Assembly (NCBI GenBank): GCA_002441045.1
Contig: DJWQ01000095.1
Span: forward strand, 1-7,509
From: Firmicutes bacterium UBA6226
Lineage (GTDB): Bacteria; Bacillota_A; Clostridia; Peptostreptococcales; Acidaminobacteraceae
Direction of reading: 5' to 3'
DNA: 7,509 nt
Numbering within the stretch: position 1 is the stretch's first letter; each line of letters starts with the position of its first letter. The notes beneath the pieces were generated by a model that did no database searches, was not told the origin of the DNA, and saw only the letters and a program-made list of their open reading frames with translations. This document shows, in pieces, positions 1 to 6,409 of the stretch. Both the position numbers and the translations under genes were made by a program.

Positions 1-560
1 GCACCAACGCCTGAACCCATAAATCTCTGTGGAATTTTATGTGTGACAGGTACGATGATTTTCCCATCAACTTCCTCAATACCTAGTTTTTCAAAAAGGT
101 TTGGATCGATGCTCATAACCTTAATGTTCGGGTAGTCTGTTAGAGCCAACCCTTGTCCATGGCATTTTACCATGATCTTATCGTCAAGTGTTAAAAGATC
201 TAAAGTTTCGTCATCAAAATACACTAAAACGTGCTCGACGCCACCATGTGTACCTGTCACAAACCCTTTTCTACCTTTCGCATCTCCTGTAACGACTCTG
301 GCTTCATTGCCAATACAGCTAAAAACATTTAAACCACCTGAAGTAGCAGTGTCACTGTGACAAAGAGAGACGCCTGGTTCAACATGGTCGCCAACCCAGC
401 CAAAGGCAGGATCACCGATCTTTACATTGTATGTAATACCGCCAGTTGCTGGAATTACATGGACATTGCCATCCGTATCGACGCGATAACTAACGAACAA
501 AGGATGACGAATGGTACCTTGTACCGATTGTTTGACAAGCTTGTCAATATTCGTTTTCAT
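1..560 (-). CDS. DUF4438 domain-containing protein, N-terminal part (runs off left edge)
   Basis: The visible 186 codons start MKTNIDKLVKQSVQG and carry the glycine-rich motifs I associate with the DUF4438 family (structure solved for Thermotoga maritima TM1086; no established function): PATGGITYNVKIGD at residues 37-50, GWVGDHVEPG at 54-63, NVFSCIGNEARVVTGDAKGR at 78-97, GFVTGTHGG at 99-107, KCHGQGL at 132-138 and IPQRFMGSG at 176-184. The middle segment resembles a KOW-like beta fold. No signal peptide or membrane segment is visible, so a cytoplasmic location is inferred. The start is fixed by a GGAGG ribosome binding site (complement of 570-574) 9 nt before the ATG. The rest of the gene, about a third of a usual family member, lies outside the window. 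It is transcribed divergently from the channel/nfo operon and has its own promoter. The family assignment is from memory of motifs; I assign no biochemical role. Confidence 0.8.
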   Translation of the reverse strand, partial: MKTNIDKLVKQSVQGTIRHPLFVSYRVDTDGNVHVIPATGGITYNVKIGDPAFGWVGDHVEPGVSLCHSDTATSGGLNVFSCIGNEARVVTGDAKGRKGFVTGTHGGVEHVLVYFDDETLDLLTLDDKIMVKCHGQGLALTDYPNIKVMSIDPNLFEKLGIEEVDGKIIVPVTHKIPQRFMGSGVG

Positions 561-593
561 TAAGTATATCCTCCAATAAATTCAGTCAACGAC

Positions 594-602
594 ATTATAT
601 CA
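594..602 (-). promoter_or_regulatory. Extended -10 promoter of the DUF4438 gene
   Basis: Read on the minus strand, this is TGATATAAT: a perfect -10 hexamer preceded by TGn, and by TG again to give the Gram-positive TRTG extension. No good -35 hexamer sits 17 nt upstream, as is common for extended -10 promoters. Transcription would begin near 587, leaving a short leader of about 27 nt that contains the GGAGG site. A second TATAAT on the same strand at 604-609 could be an alternative -10 but lacks the TG extension. Confidence 0.6.
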
Positions 603-655
603 CATTATAGGCGGATATAAGGAAAGTTTTATATGGTATTTTGCAGCCGTTTCGA

Positions 656-673
656 CTATTTTCAGTCTATTTT
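656..673. repeat. Short direct repeat CTATTTT with 11-bp period
   Basis: CTATTTT occurs at 656-662 and again at 667-673, each preceded by a related AC or GTC context. The period is 11 bp, about one turn of the DNA helix. The pair lies about 35 bp upstream of the -35 box of the channel gene, where activators often bind. This is only a pattern; it fits no operator I know, and chance is a serious alternative in AT-rich DNA. Confidence 0.25.
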
Positions 674-706
674 ATGTCCTTGAAAAACGAGAATGTTCGT
701 GCTTAG

Positions 707-735
707 TTGAAAATCATCCTCAAATACACTATAAT
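707..735 (+). promoter_or_regulatory. Sigma-A type promoter of the channel-nfo operon
   Basis: TTGAAA at 707-712 and TATAAT at 730-735 are separated by exactly 17 nt, which gives 5/6 and 6/6 matches to the housekeeping consensus. Initiation would be near 742, leaving a leader of about 38 nt ending in the AGGAG site. It drives rightward transcription, back to back with the promoter of the DUF4438 gene. No FNR-type TTGAT-N4-ATCAA box overlaps it; the TTGA/TCAA pair at 707-723 has the wrong spacing. Confidence 0.75.
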
Positions 736-779
736 ACAAACATTAGGGTTTTTGACCAAATAACATTTTAGGAGTTGAA

Positions 780-1556
780 ATGAACAATAATTACTTAACG
801 CCTAAGGAAATTGCTAACAAATGGGTGGAAATAGGAAAACAAAAAGCAAACTATCCTTTTATAACGGTACTTTTATTATCGATGATGGGTGGCTTCTTCA
901 TAGCTTTAGGTGGACACGGCTATTTAGTCGTATCGCAAACGCTAGGTAACATCGATGTGGGACTTGCAAAGTTCATGGGTGCGGCAGTATTCCCAGTAGG
1001 CCTTATGCTAGTAGTGATCGCTGGTGGTGAACTCTATACGGGTAACGCTTTGATTTCAACTGCGTGGGCACAAGGTGAAGTTAAGCTTCAAAGCTATATT
1101 AAAAATTTAGTGCTCGTCTATCTTGCGAACCTTATTGGAGCGTTATTATTAGTCGCTATGCTTTATAAATCAGGTTTATACACTGGACACTTAGCAGAGA
1201 AAACCATCGCAATTGCAGAAGGAAAAGTATCTCTTAGCTTTGATGCCGCAATTATCCGTGGTATTTTATGTAACGTACTTGTCGCAGGTGCGGTCTATAT
1301 TCAAGTGGCTTCAAAGGATATAATTGGAAAGATCTTTGCAATGTGGTTTCCGGTTATGCTGTTTGTATTATCTGGTTATGAGCACAGCGTTGCCAACATG
1401 TTTTTTATCCCACTGGGCAAGTTCCTCGGTGGTAACTTCACATGGTCTGAGGCAATTTTACACAACTTTATCCCTGTAACGATTGGTAACCTTATCGGTG
1501 GTGGTCTCTTTATAGGGATTGTCTACTGGGCGGTATACGTACGAGGTAAAAAGTAA
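780..1556 (+). CDS. Formate/nitrite transporter (FNT) family anion channel
   Basis: This is a 258-residue integral membrane protein of the FocA/NirC family, pentameric channels that move small monovalent anions (formate, nitrite, or hydrosulfide in some members) across the inner membrane. Six hydrophobic segments are visible, near residues 28-48, 62-82, 106-128, 154-177, 184-213 and 225-253. Family signatures are GGELYTGN at 82-89 (the pore-loop region after helix 2) and [10 protein letters not shown] at 199-208 with the central pore histidine His202. Asn165 in GILCNVLV corresponds to the Asn common in formate and nitrite members; the C. difficile hydrosulfide channel has, as I recall, a lysine there. 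That favours a formate- or nitrite-like substrate, but specificity is inferred. The length fits NirC-like members and is shorter than FocA. The start follows AGGAG (770-774) by 5 nt. The stop overlaps the start of nfo, so the two are cotranscribed. No formate or nitrite enzyme gene is adjacent to settle the substrate. Confidence 0.93.
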   Translation: MNNNYLTPKEIANKWVEIGKQKANYPFITVLLLSMMGGFFIALGGHGYLVVSQTLGNIDVGLAKFMGAAVFPVGLMLVVIAGGELYTGNALISTAWAQGEVKLQSYIKNLVLVYLANLIGALLLVAMLYKSGLYTGHLAEKTIAIAEGKVSLSFDAAIIRGILCNVLVAGAVYIQVASKDIIGKIFAMWFPVMLFVLSGYEHSVANMFFIPLGKFLGGNFTWSEAILHNFIPVTIGNLIGGGLFIGIVYWAVYVRGKK

Positions 1557-2386
1557 TGAGAGTGGTAGGCTGCCATTTGTCGGTTAGCAAAGGCTATTTG
1601 GCAATGGGAAAACAGGCTCTCGCTATTCAGGGCAATACCTTTCAGTTTTTCACAAGAAATCCCAGAGGCGGACAGTCAAAGCCTATAGATATAGCAGATG
1701 CAAATGCGCTGATAGAACTCATGAGTATCAATGACTTTGGGCCGATTCTAGCACATGCCCCCTATACGCTTAATCCCTGTTCAAAGGATCAAAAGGTAAG
1801 GGAGTTTGCCCAGCTGGTATTTGAAGAAGACTTAGAAAAACTTGAGGCACTTCCAGGAACCTACTATAATTTTCATCCAGGTAGCCATGTTGGTGCTGGC
1901 GTTACTGAAGGGATTCAGCAAATCGTAGATCTTTTAAACAAAGTCATGTTCAAAGAACAAAAAACGATTATTTTACTTGAAACCATGTCAGGAAAAGGTA
2001 CTGAGGTTGGTAGTCAGTTCGAAGAGCTTAAGGCGATCATCGATGGTTGTCACTTTAAGGAGCACATCGGCATATGTCTTGATACTTGCCACATCTATGA
2101 CGCAGGATATGATATCGTGACAGATTTAGATGGTGTATTGGCACACTTTGATGCGGTTATCGGACTCGAACGATTAAAAGCCATACACTTAAATGATAGT
2201 AAAAATCCGTTTAAAAGCCATAAAGACCGACACGAAAAGTTAGGTCGAGGGTTTATTGGTGAAGAAGCATTTAAAAAGTTTATCAATCACCCTAAACTTA
2301 GACATTTACCGCTATATTTAGAAACGCCAAACGAACTGGATGGCTATGCAGCGGAAATTAAGTGGATTAGGAATAATACATTATAA
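1556..2386 (+). CDS. nfo: Endonuclease IV (AP endonuclease family 2)
   Basis: A 276-residue cytoplasmic base-excision-repair enzyme that cuts the phosphodiester bond 5' of abasic sites and trims blocked 3' ends. It is a TIM barrel with a trinuclear zinc centre. The whole ligand set is visible: His67 (AHAPY), His107 (NFHPGSH), Glu142 (LLETMSGKG), Asp176 and His179 (CLDTCH), His211 (HLNDSK), Asp224 and His226 (KDRHEKLG) and Glu256 (LETPN). LDTCH and HLNDSK match the family signatures, and the N-terminal GCHLSVSKG is also typical. Length is normal for the family, and no residue expected to be catalytic is missing. The ATG shares its A with the TAA stop of the channel gene (TAATG), and GAGG at 1543-1546 lies 9 nt upstream, so translation is probably coupled. 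It shares the channel's promoter and is followed closely by a terminator, which makes it the last gene of a two-gene operon. Confidence 0.97.
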   Translation: MRVVGCHLSVSKGYLAMGKQALAIQGNTFQFFTRNPRGGQSKPIDIADANALIELMSINDFGPILAHAPYTLNPCSKDQKVREFAQLVFEEDLEKLEALPGTYYNFHPGSHVGAGVTEGIQQIVDLLNKVMFKEQKTIILLETMSGKGTEVGSQFEELKAIIDGCHFKEHIGICLDTCHIYDAGYDIVTDLDGVLAHFDAVIGLERLKAIHLNDSKNPFKSHKDRHEKLGRGFIGEEAFKKFINHPKLRHLPLYLETPNELDGYAAEIKWIRNNTL

Positions 2387-2403
2387 TTTTATAGTGAAGG
2401 AAT

Positions 2404-2450
2404 AGAGAGTTTTGCCGATCTGTCTAAATGATCGCGGGCTCTCTTTTTTT
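2404..2450 (+). terminator. Intrinsic terminator after nfo
   Basis: AGAGAG (2404-2409) pairs with CTCTCT (2439-2444), and CGATC (2416-2420) pairs with GATCG (2430-2434) around a 9-nt loop. The stretch between is bridged by U-G pairs and small bulges. Seven T residues at 2444-2450 follow directly. The position, 18 nt after the nfo stop and before the helicase promoter, fits the end of the channel-nfo operon. Confidence 0.8.
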
Positions 2451-2474
2451 CTCAAGGCATAAAAATCTGTTTTG

Positions 2475-2483
2475 TGATAAAAT
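2475..2483 (+). promoter_or_regulatory. Extended -10 promoter of the DEAD-box helicase gene
   Basis: TGATAAAAT gives a 5/6 -10 hexamer (TAAAAT) with a TGn extension, preceded by another TG. There is no recognisable -35 at 17 nt. This resembles the promoter of the DUF4438 gene (TGATATAAT). It would start transcription near 2490, leaving a leader of about 60 nt. It lies just after the nfo terminator, so the helicase is expected to be transcribed independently of that operon. Confidence 0.5.
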
Positions 2484-2548
2484 AGAAGTGCTAATTTATT
2501 ACGAATAGAAAATGAAGATCGGACACGATTTATATAGAAAGGTACGTT

Positions 2549-3688
2549 ATGACATTTGAAGCATTAGAAATTTCGCCTTGGCTCATTGAGGCACTCAAAA
2601 ACATTGGCATTAAGACGCCAACCAGCATACAGGAAACGGCAATCCCGCTGATTTTGGCTGGGAAAGATGTTATCGGACAAGCACCAACTGGCACAGGTAA
2701 AACCTATGCCTTTTTATTGCCGACGCTCTCTAAGATAGACATGGCCTCGGACCGCATCCAGCTTTTGATTTTGACACCGACACGTGAACTGGCGCAGCAA
2801 ATTTTTGAAAACGTCAACCAATTGATTAAAGACACCTCGCTTAAGGCGGCTGCCATTTATGGTGGCGTGGAGACACAAAAGCAAGTAAAGAAAATCGACT
2901 CAGGTGCAACGATTCTTGTTGCCACGCCGGGACGACTTATTGATCTGATGCGACAAGGGATACTAGACGTAACTGAGATGCCATTTTTGGTGATCGATGA
3001 AGCTGATCAGATGTTACTTCTCGGTTTTAAGGATGAACTTGATTTTTTACTTAAAACGTTAAAGCTGAGAAAGCAAACGCTTTGCTTTTCTGCAACCATG
3101 GATAAAGCGGTTAAGAAGTTAGCTTATAAGCATCTTATCGACCCAGCTGAGATCAGATCTAAAGATGAGGAAGTCCACCTGAGTCTTGATCAAAAATTGA
3201 TTCAGACCACAGACCGCTGGAAAACCGTAGCGCTGATAGAACAGCTTAGAACGACCAATCCATATATGGGAGTCATCTTCTGTCGAACAATTAGACGGGT
3301 TGAAAAAGTGGTTGGTGAACTTATCAGAGAGGGCTTTGATGTGAAACCAATCCACGGCGATTTATCCCAAAACGTGAGACTTAGAACGATGAAAGCCTTT
3401 AAGGAAGGCGAATTCCAATATCTGATTACCACAGATCTCGCTGCAAGAGGCCTCGATATTTCACATGTGACGCACATCTATAACTTAGATTTACCTGAAA
3501 CCGTTGAAACCTATATTCATCGACTTGGAAGAACAGGACGTATGGGGGCTGAAGGATGTGTCATCTCTATTGTGACCGATAAAGACAGCGAGGGAATCAA
3601 AGCGCTTGAAGCACATTTAGGATATTCACTTGAGTTGATAAAGTTTGAAAGACCAGAAGATCATGTGGATCGGACACATGAGAAGTAA
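2549..3688 (+). CDS. DEAD-box ATP-dependent RNA helicase, minimal core
   Basis: This is a 379-residue superfamily 2 helicase that uses ATP to open short RNA duplexes, acting in the cytoplasm in ribosome assembly, RNA decay or cold adaptation. All motifs are present in order: the isolated aromatic Phe3 and Q motif ending at Gln28 (KTPTSIQ), motif I APTGTGKT 45-52, Ia PTRELA 77-82, Ib TPGR 126-129, II DEAD 150-153, III SAT 181-183, IV VIFCRT 242-247, V TTDLAARGLD 294-303 and VI HRLGRTGR 324-331. The protein ends about 48 residues after motif VI, with none of the basic or DbpA-type RNA-binding tails of CshA or DbpA, so targeting must come from the core or a partner. I therefore give no gene symbol. 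AGAAAGG at 2536-2542 lies 6 nt before the ATG. No clear terminator separates it from topB. The family call is very secure; the specific role is not. Confidence 0.95.
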   Translation: MTFEALEISPWLIEALKNIGIKTPTSIQETAIPLILAGKDVIGQAPTGTGKTYAFLLPTLSKIDMASDRIQLLILTPTRELAQQIFENVNQLIKDTSLKAAAIYGGVETQKQVKKIDSGATILVATPGRLIDLMRQGILDVTEMPFLVIDEADQMLLLGFKDELDFLLKTLKLRKQTLCFSATMDKAVKKLAYKHLIDPAEIRSKDEEVHLSLDQKLIQTTDRWKTVALIEQLRTTNPYMGVIFCRTIRRVEKVVGELIREGFDVKPIHGDLSQNVRLRTMKAFKEGEFQYLITTDLAARGLDISHVTHIYNLDLPETVETYIHRLGRTGRMGAEGCVISIVTDKDSEGIKALEAHLGYSLELIKFERPEDHVDRTHEK

Positions 3689-3700
3689 ACGCTTCATACG

Positions 3701-3730
3701 AATTAATAAACACATGCATATGCGTTAATT
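3701..3730. repeat. AT-rich inverted repeat between helicase and topB
   Basis: AATTAA (3701-3706) and TTAATT (3725-3730) form 6-bp arms around an 18-nt centre that itself contains the overlapping palindromes ATGCAT and GCATATGC. No T run follows, so it is not an intrinsic terminator. A weak TAAACA-N17-TATAGA pair (3707-3712, 3730-3735) overlaps it and could be a poor topB promoter, in which case the repeat would sit where an operator might. This is speculative. Confidence 0.25.
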
Positions 3731-3791
3731 ATAGAGCAGTTTCAAAACAGAGAAATAGAATATTTTCAAATCAAAAAAGTTAGGAGCAAAC

Positions 3792-6086
3792 ATGAAAGTA
3801 ATCATAGCAGAAAAACCTTCTGTGGCAAAAAACATAGCAGATGCCGTTTCAGCCACACAAAGACGAGATGGTTATTTTGAAGGAAATGGGTTTTATGTCA
3901 CTTGGGCTTTTGGTCATTTACTAGAGTTATTTGATGCGAAGGATTATGACGAAGCACTTTCAAGCTGGCGCATGACGAATTTTCCCTTTATCCCTGACGG
4001 ATTTAAATATAAAGTCAAGCACGATTCAAATGATCGTAATAAGGTCGATCAAGGTGCGCTCAAACAGATTTCCACCATTGAGAACCTCATTAATCAACCT
4101 GCAGTCGAAGCAGTTATCAATGCCTGTGACTACGATAGAGAAGGGCAGATTATCGGCGATATCATCATCGATTATCTCAAAGTAGAAAAGCCAGTCGAAA
4201 GACTTCTTCTAAATGAATGGACGCCTGAAGAGGTGTCACAAGGCCTTAAAAAAACCGTAAACAATATCGATATGAGACCACTTAAGGATGCTGGTATCGG
4301 CAGACAATGGGCAGACTGGATCATTGGGATTAATTTGACTTCCGTTGCCACACTTAAGTATAAAAGAGGTGGCGGTAAACCCCTTAATATAGGTCGCGTT
4401 TTGATGCCAACCTTGAAAATTATCTATGACCGAGATATGGAAATCGCCAATTTTGTTAAAGAGGAGTTTCACAAACTCACGGCAAAGTTTTTAAAAGAGG
4501 GTGTTGTAGATCCCTTTGATGCGGTCTATATGCTAGATGGAAAAGATAAGTTCGAAGATAAGGAAGCGCTTGAGCAGTTAAAAAAAGCACTTGGAAAAGC
4601 CGCTTATGTGATCGATGAGAAAATCGTTGAGCAGAAACGTGAGTACCCGCCATCGTTGTTTAACCTTTCTGGTTTACAGGGTTATGTGACAGGTAAGTAC
4701 AAAGGATGGACATCTGAAAAAGTATTAAAAGTCGCTCAAGAACTATATGAGAAAAAACTCATCACGTATCCGAGAACGGCATCCTTAGCGCTTGAAGAAT
4801 CGCTAATAGAGAAAGCTTCGAAGGTACTAAACGTGCATAAAAGAGGACTTTCATATGAAAATGAAGTGGCGTTCTCAACAAGCAAACGCATCTTTGATAA
4901 TTCAAAAGTGGAAAGCCATAGTGCCATCATTCCCACTTATATCGTAGGAAGTAAGTTGTCACCAGATGAGAAAATCGTCTATGAAGCGGTAAAAAATAGA
5001 TTTATCATGCAGTTCATGCCTGTTGCAGAGCATGAGGAGGTTAATATCTGGATTAAGGCGACCCCAAATGAGCCATATGAAGGTGAGCTCGGTAGATTTA
5101 ACGCTAAAGGCAGAACGCAGCTGGTTGAAGGCTGGCGTAAAGTTGAGAAGATCCAAAGTAAAGAAAAATTCTTACCTGAATTATCAGAGGGTGAAAGCGT
5201 TACTGCGAAACAGCTTAAAATTGAGACCAAAGGGACGACGCCACCGAAGCATCATACAGAGAAGACGCTTTTAAAAGTTATGGAAACTTGTGGGAAAAAA
5301 TCAAAGACAAAAAAAGAAGTAGAAGCGTCAGAGTCCGAATCTGACGGTGATACAGAGGATGGCGATGAATTAGATGAGGGCCTTGAGACGGTTGAGGTCA
5401 ATGCGTCTGAAGATTTAGATGCACCCGTTGATAACGAAGAGGAAATAGAACTTTTAAAAGCCATCTTAAGTGGTTATAGCATCGGTACTCCAGCGACGCG
5501 CGCAGAAACCATAGCAAAACTAAAACGTGTAGGATACATCGGTGTTAAGGGCAAGTCTTTATTTTGCACCGATATGGGAAAGCGAATGGTAGAGCAATTC
5601 CCAGTGAAGACGCTTTTTGACTTAGAATATACAGGAAGACTAGAAAAGACCTTATCTGATATCAGTAAAGGTGAAGTAACGCGTGATGCTTTTATGTCGG
5701 TCATCACTGATTTTACCACTGAAGCAGTTGCAACCATCAAAGGCGATGCCTTTCATGTGATCGATGACAGTGGTGAAAAGGGTAGAGATTATTCCGATCA
5801 AACGCTTGGCAATTGCCCTGCCTGTGGCTCCCCAGTCGTAGAAGGTGAAAAAGGATTTGGCTGCACCAACTGGAAGGGTGGCTGTAAATTTGTGGTCTGG
5901 AAGGAAGACCGATTTTTACAAGCTTTAAAAGTAAGAGCGACTCGACAAACGGTTGAAAGATTACTCGAAAATGGCGAGCTTTACAGCAACAGCTTCGTCA
6001 ATAAAAAGGGTGTGAAGTTTTCCGCGCACCTAACTTATGTTAAAAATGAAGATTCGGGGTATTATAATTGGAAAATGCATTTCTAA
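3792..6086 (+). CDS. topB: DNA topoisomerase III (type IA), divergent Firmicutes form
   Basis: A 764-residue type IA topoisomerase that cuts one DNA strand through a 5'-phosphotyrosine and decatenates replication or recombination intermediates. The TOPRIM domain starts at residue 1 (IAEKPSVAK 5-13) with the acidic motif DYDREGQ at 113-119 (Asp113, Asp115, Glu117). GHLLELF at 41-47 and GRQWADWIIG at 170-179 follow. The catalytic tyrosine is Tyr326 in LITYPRTAS. HSAIIPT lies at 376-382 and GTPATRAETI at 565-574. A C-terminal four-Cys zinc finger (Cys675, 678, 691, 698) is followed by a topoisomerase C-terminal repeat (about 700-747). Departures from the textbook enzyme: GRVLMPTL (201-208) where GRVQTPTL is usual, Ala330 for the usual Asp of YPRTD, and an acidic spacer at about 502-550. 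It is longer than E. coli TopB (653) or B. subtilis TopB (727). AGGAG at 3782-3786 lies 5 nt before the ATG. A plasmid- or ICE-type TopB is possible, but no mobile genes are near. Confidence 0.9.
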   Translation: MKVIIAEKPSVAKNIADAVSATQRRDGYFEGNGFYVTWAFGHLLELFDAKDYDEALSSWRMTNFPFIPDGFKYKVKHDSNDRNKVDQGALKQISTIENLINQPAVEAVINACDYDREGQIIGDIIIDYLKVEKPVERLLLNEWTPEEVSQGLKKTVNNIDMRPLKDAGIGRQWADWIIGINLTSVATLKYKRGGGKPLNIGRVLMPTLKIIYDRDMEIANFVKEEFHKLTAKFLKEGVVDPFDAVYMLDGKDKFEDKEALEQLKKALGKAAYVIDEKIVEQKREYPPSLFNLSGLQGYVTGKYKGWTSEKVLKVAQELYEKKLITYPRTASLALEESLIEKASKVLNVHKRGLSYENEVAFSTSKRIFDNSKVESHSAIIPTYIVGSKLSPDEKIVYEAVKNRFIMQFMPVAEHEEVNIWIKATPNEPYEGELGRFNAKGRTQLVEGWRKVEKIQSKEKFLPELSEGESVTAKQLKIETKGTTPPKHHTEKTLLKVMETCGKKSKTKKEVEASESESDGDTEDGDELDEGLETVEVNASEDLDAPVDNEEEIELLKAILSGYSIGTPATRAETIAKLKRVGYIGVKGKSLFCTDMGKRMVEQFPVKTLFDLEYTGRLEKTLSDISKGEVTRDAFMSVITDFTTEAVATIKGDAFHVIDDSGEKGRDYSDQTLGNCPACGSPVVEGEKGFGCTNWKGGCKFVVWKEDRFLQALKVRATRQTVERLLENGELYSNSFVNKKGVKFSAHLTYVKNEDSGYYNWKMHF
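5326..5346. repeat. Perfect 7-bp inverted repeat inside the topB acidic spacer
   Basis: CGTCAGA (5326-5332) and TCTGACG (5340-5346) are exact reverse complements around a 7-nt loop. The repeat encodes part of the Ser/Glu/Asp run (about residues 512-519) in the acidic spacer. It may be a by-product of alternating serine and acidic codons, or a stable mRNA hairpin that slows ribosomes between domains. No T run follows, so it is not a terminator. Confidence 0.35.
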
Positions 6087-6112
6087 TTTTAACTTGTCAT
6101 TCATTGGACACT

Positions 6113-6140
6113 TTGATAAACTGATTTATAGTATTATAGA
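6113..6140 (+). promoter_or_regulatory. Candidate promoter of the small unit after topB
   Basis: TTGATA (6113-6118, 5/6) is followed after 16 nt by TATAGA (6135-6140, 4/6). An overlapping alternative is TTGGAC (6104-6109) with TATAGT (6127-6132) at 17 nt. Either would start transcription a few bases before the GGGAG site at 6151-6155. topB has no hairpin terminator of its own here, so read-through from topB is also possible. Confidence 0.4.
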
Positions 6141-6161
6141 CTAATTAACAGGGAGAAATTC

Positions 6162-6318
6162 ATGTTAGGAACAAACGGTTTTTTCGCAGAATTCAAAAGA
6201 TTTTCAGCAAATTTGGCACATGACGGGAGAGGTCTGTCCAAAATTATATGCCGAAAGTCTATTTAAACCCATCCAGATGGTTCTTTTAACTCGGAATATA
6301 ATGGTCACCTCACCCTAA
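6162..6318 (+). pseudogene. Small unrecognised gene, apparently frameshifted at a T6 run
   Basis: An ATG with a good GGGAG ribosome binding site (6151-6155, 6 nt spacing) opens a frame beginning MLGTNGFFAEFKRF that stops at 6264-6266 after 34 codons. The +1 frame stays open to a TAA at 6316-6318, inside the 5' arm of the terminator that follows. Removing one T from the run at 6179-6184 joins the two into one 51-residue reading frame (MLGTNGFSQNSKDF ... RNIMVTSP). A coding region ending right at a terminator is the normal layout for a gene, so I favour a small gene broken by a one-base indel, a sequencing error, or one that relies on slippage. The joined product has a single Cys and no signal peptide or membrane helix, and resembles nothing I recognise. 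Alternatives are a 34-residue peptide or leader as written, the remnant of a larger deleted gene, or an RNA of about 190 nt. Confidence 0.35.
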
Positions 6319-6344
6319 GTAGATACTACTTAGGGTTTTTTATT
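6313..6344 (+). terminator. Strong intrinsic terminator after the small unit
   Basis: CCCTAAGTAG (6313-6322) and CTACTTAGGG (6326-6335) form a perfect 10-bp stem with an ATA loop, followed by T6 (6336-6341) and ATT. This is the best terminator in the window. It ends transcription of the small unit, and any read-through from topB, before the MFS gene. Its 3-nt loop and the flanking A and T bases make it weakly bidirectional in principle, but no minus-strand gene reaches it here. Confidence 0.92.
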
Positions 6345-6409
6345 AAGCCAAAATCTTACTTGTGGCAAAAGATCAAAATAAACCATTGAATTTAAGGAGA
6401 AAATGCATC

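Noticed and set aside
172..563. Two overlapping plus-strand open frames at the left end
   Set aside because: They lie opposite the DUF4438 coding sequence, which has clear family motifs, a GGAGG site and a promoter; the plus-strand products have low-complexity Ser/Pro/Thr content and no ribosome binding site.
707..723. TTGA...TCAA inverted repeat as an FNR/CRP-type site at the FNT promoter
   Set aside because: The half-sites are 9 nt apart; the FNR box needs TTGAT-N4-ATCAA, and no such site is present.
5023..5274. An 83-codon plus-strand frame inside topB
   Set aside because: It is out of frame with the conserved topoisomerase reading and gives an Arg/Lys/Ser-rich product typical of a shifted frame.
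2095..5740. Numerous minus-strand open frames across nfo, the helicase and topB
   Set aside because: All are antisense to genes with complete catalytic motifs, lack plausible ribosome binding sites, and have shadow-like compositions rich in Ser, Phe and Leu.
6220..6260. Riboswitch-like pieces (GGGAGAG followed by GCCGAAAG) in the small unit
   Set aside because: They recall fragments of a glycine riboswitch, but the rest of the conserved core and the second stem are missing, and a terminator plus separate gene start follow.
6162..6266. Resemblance of FFAEFKRF to the N-terminus of the MscL channel
   Set aside because: Only a few residues match; the membrane helix and glycine motif that must follow in MscL are absent in every frame.
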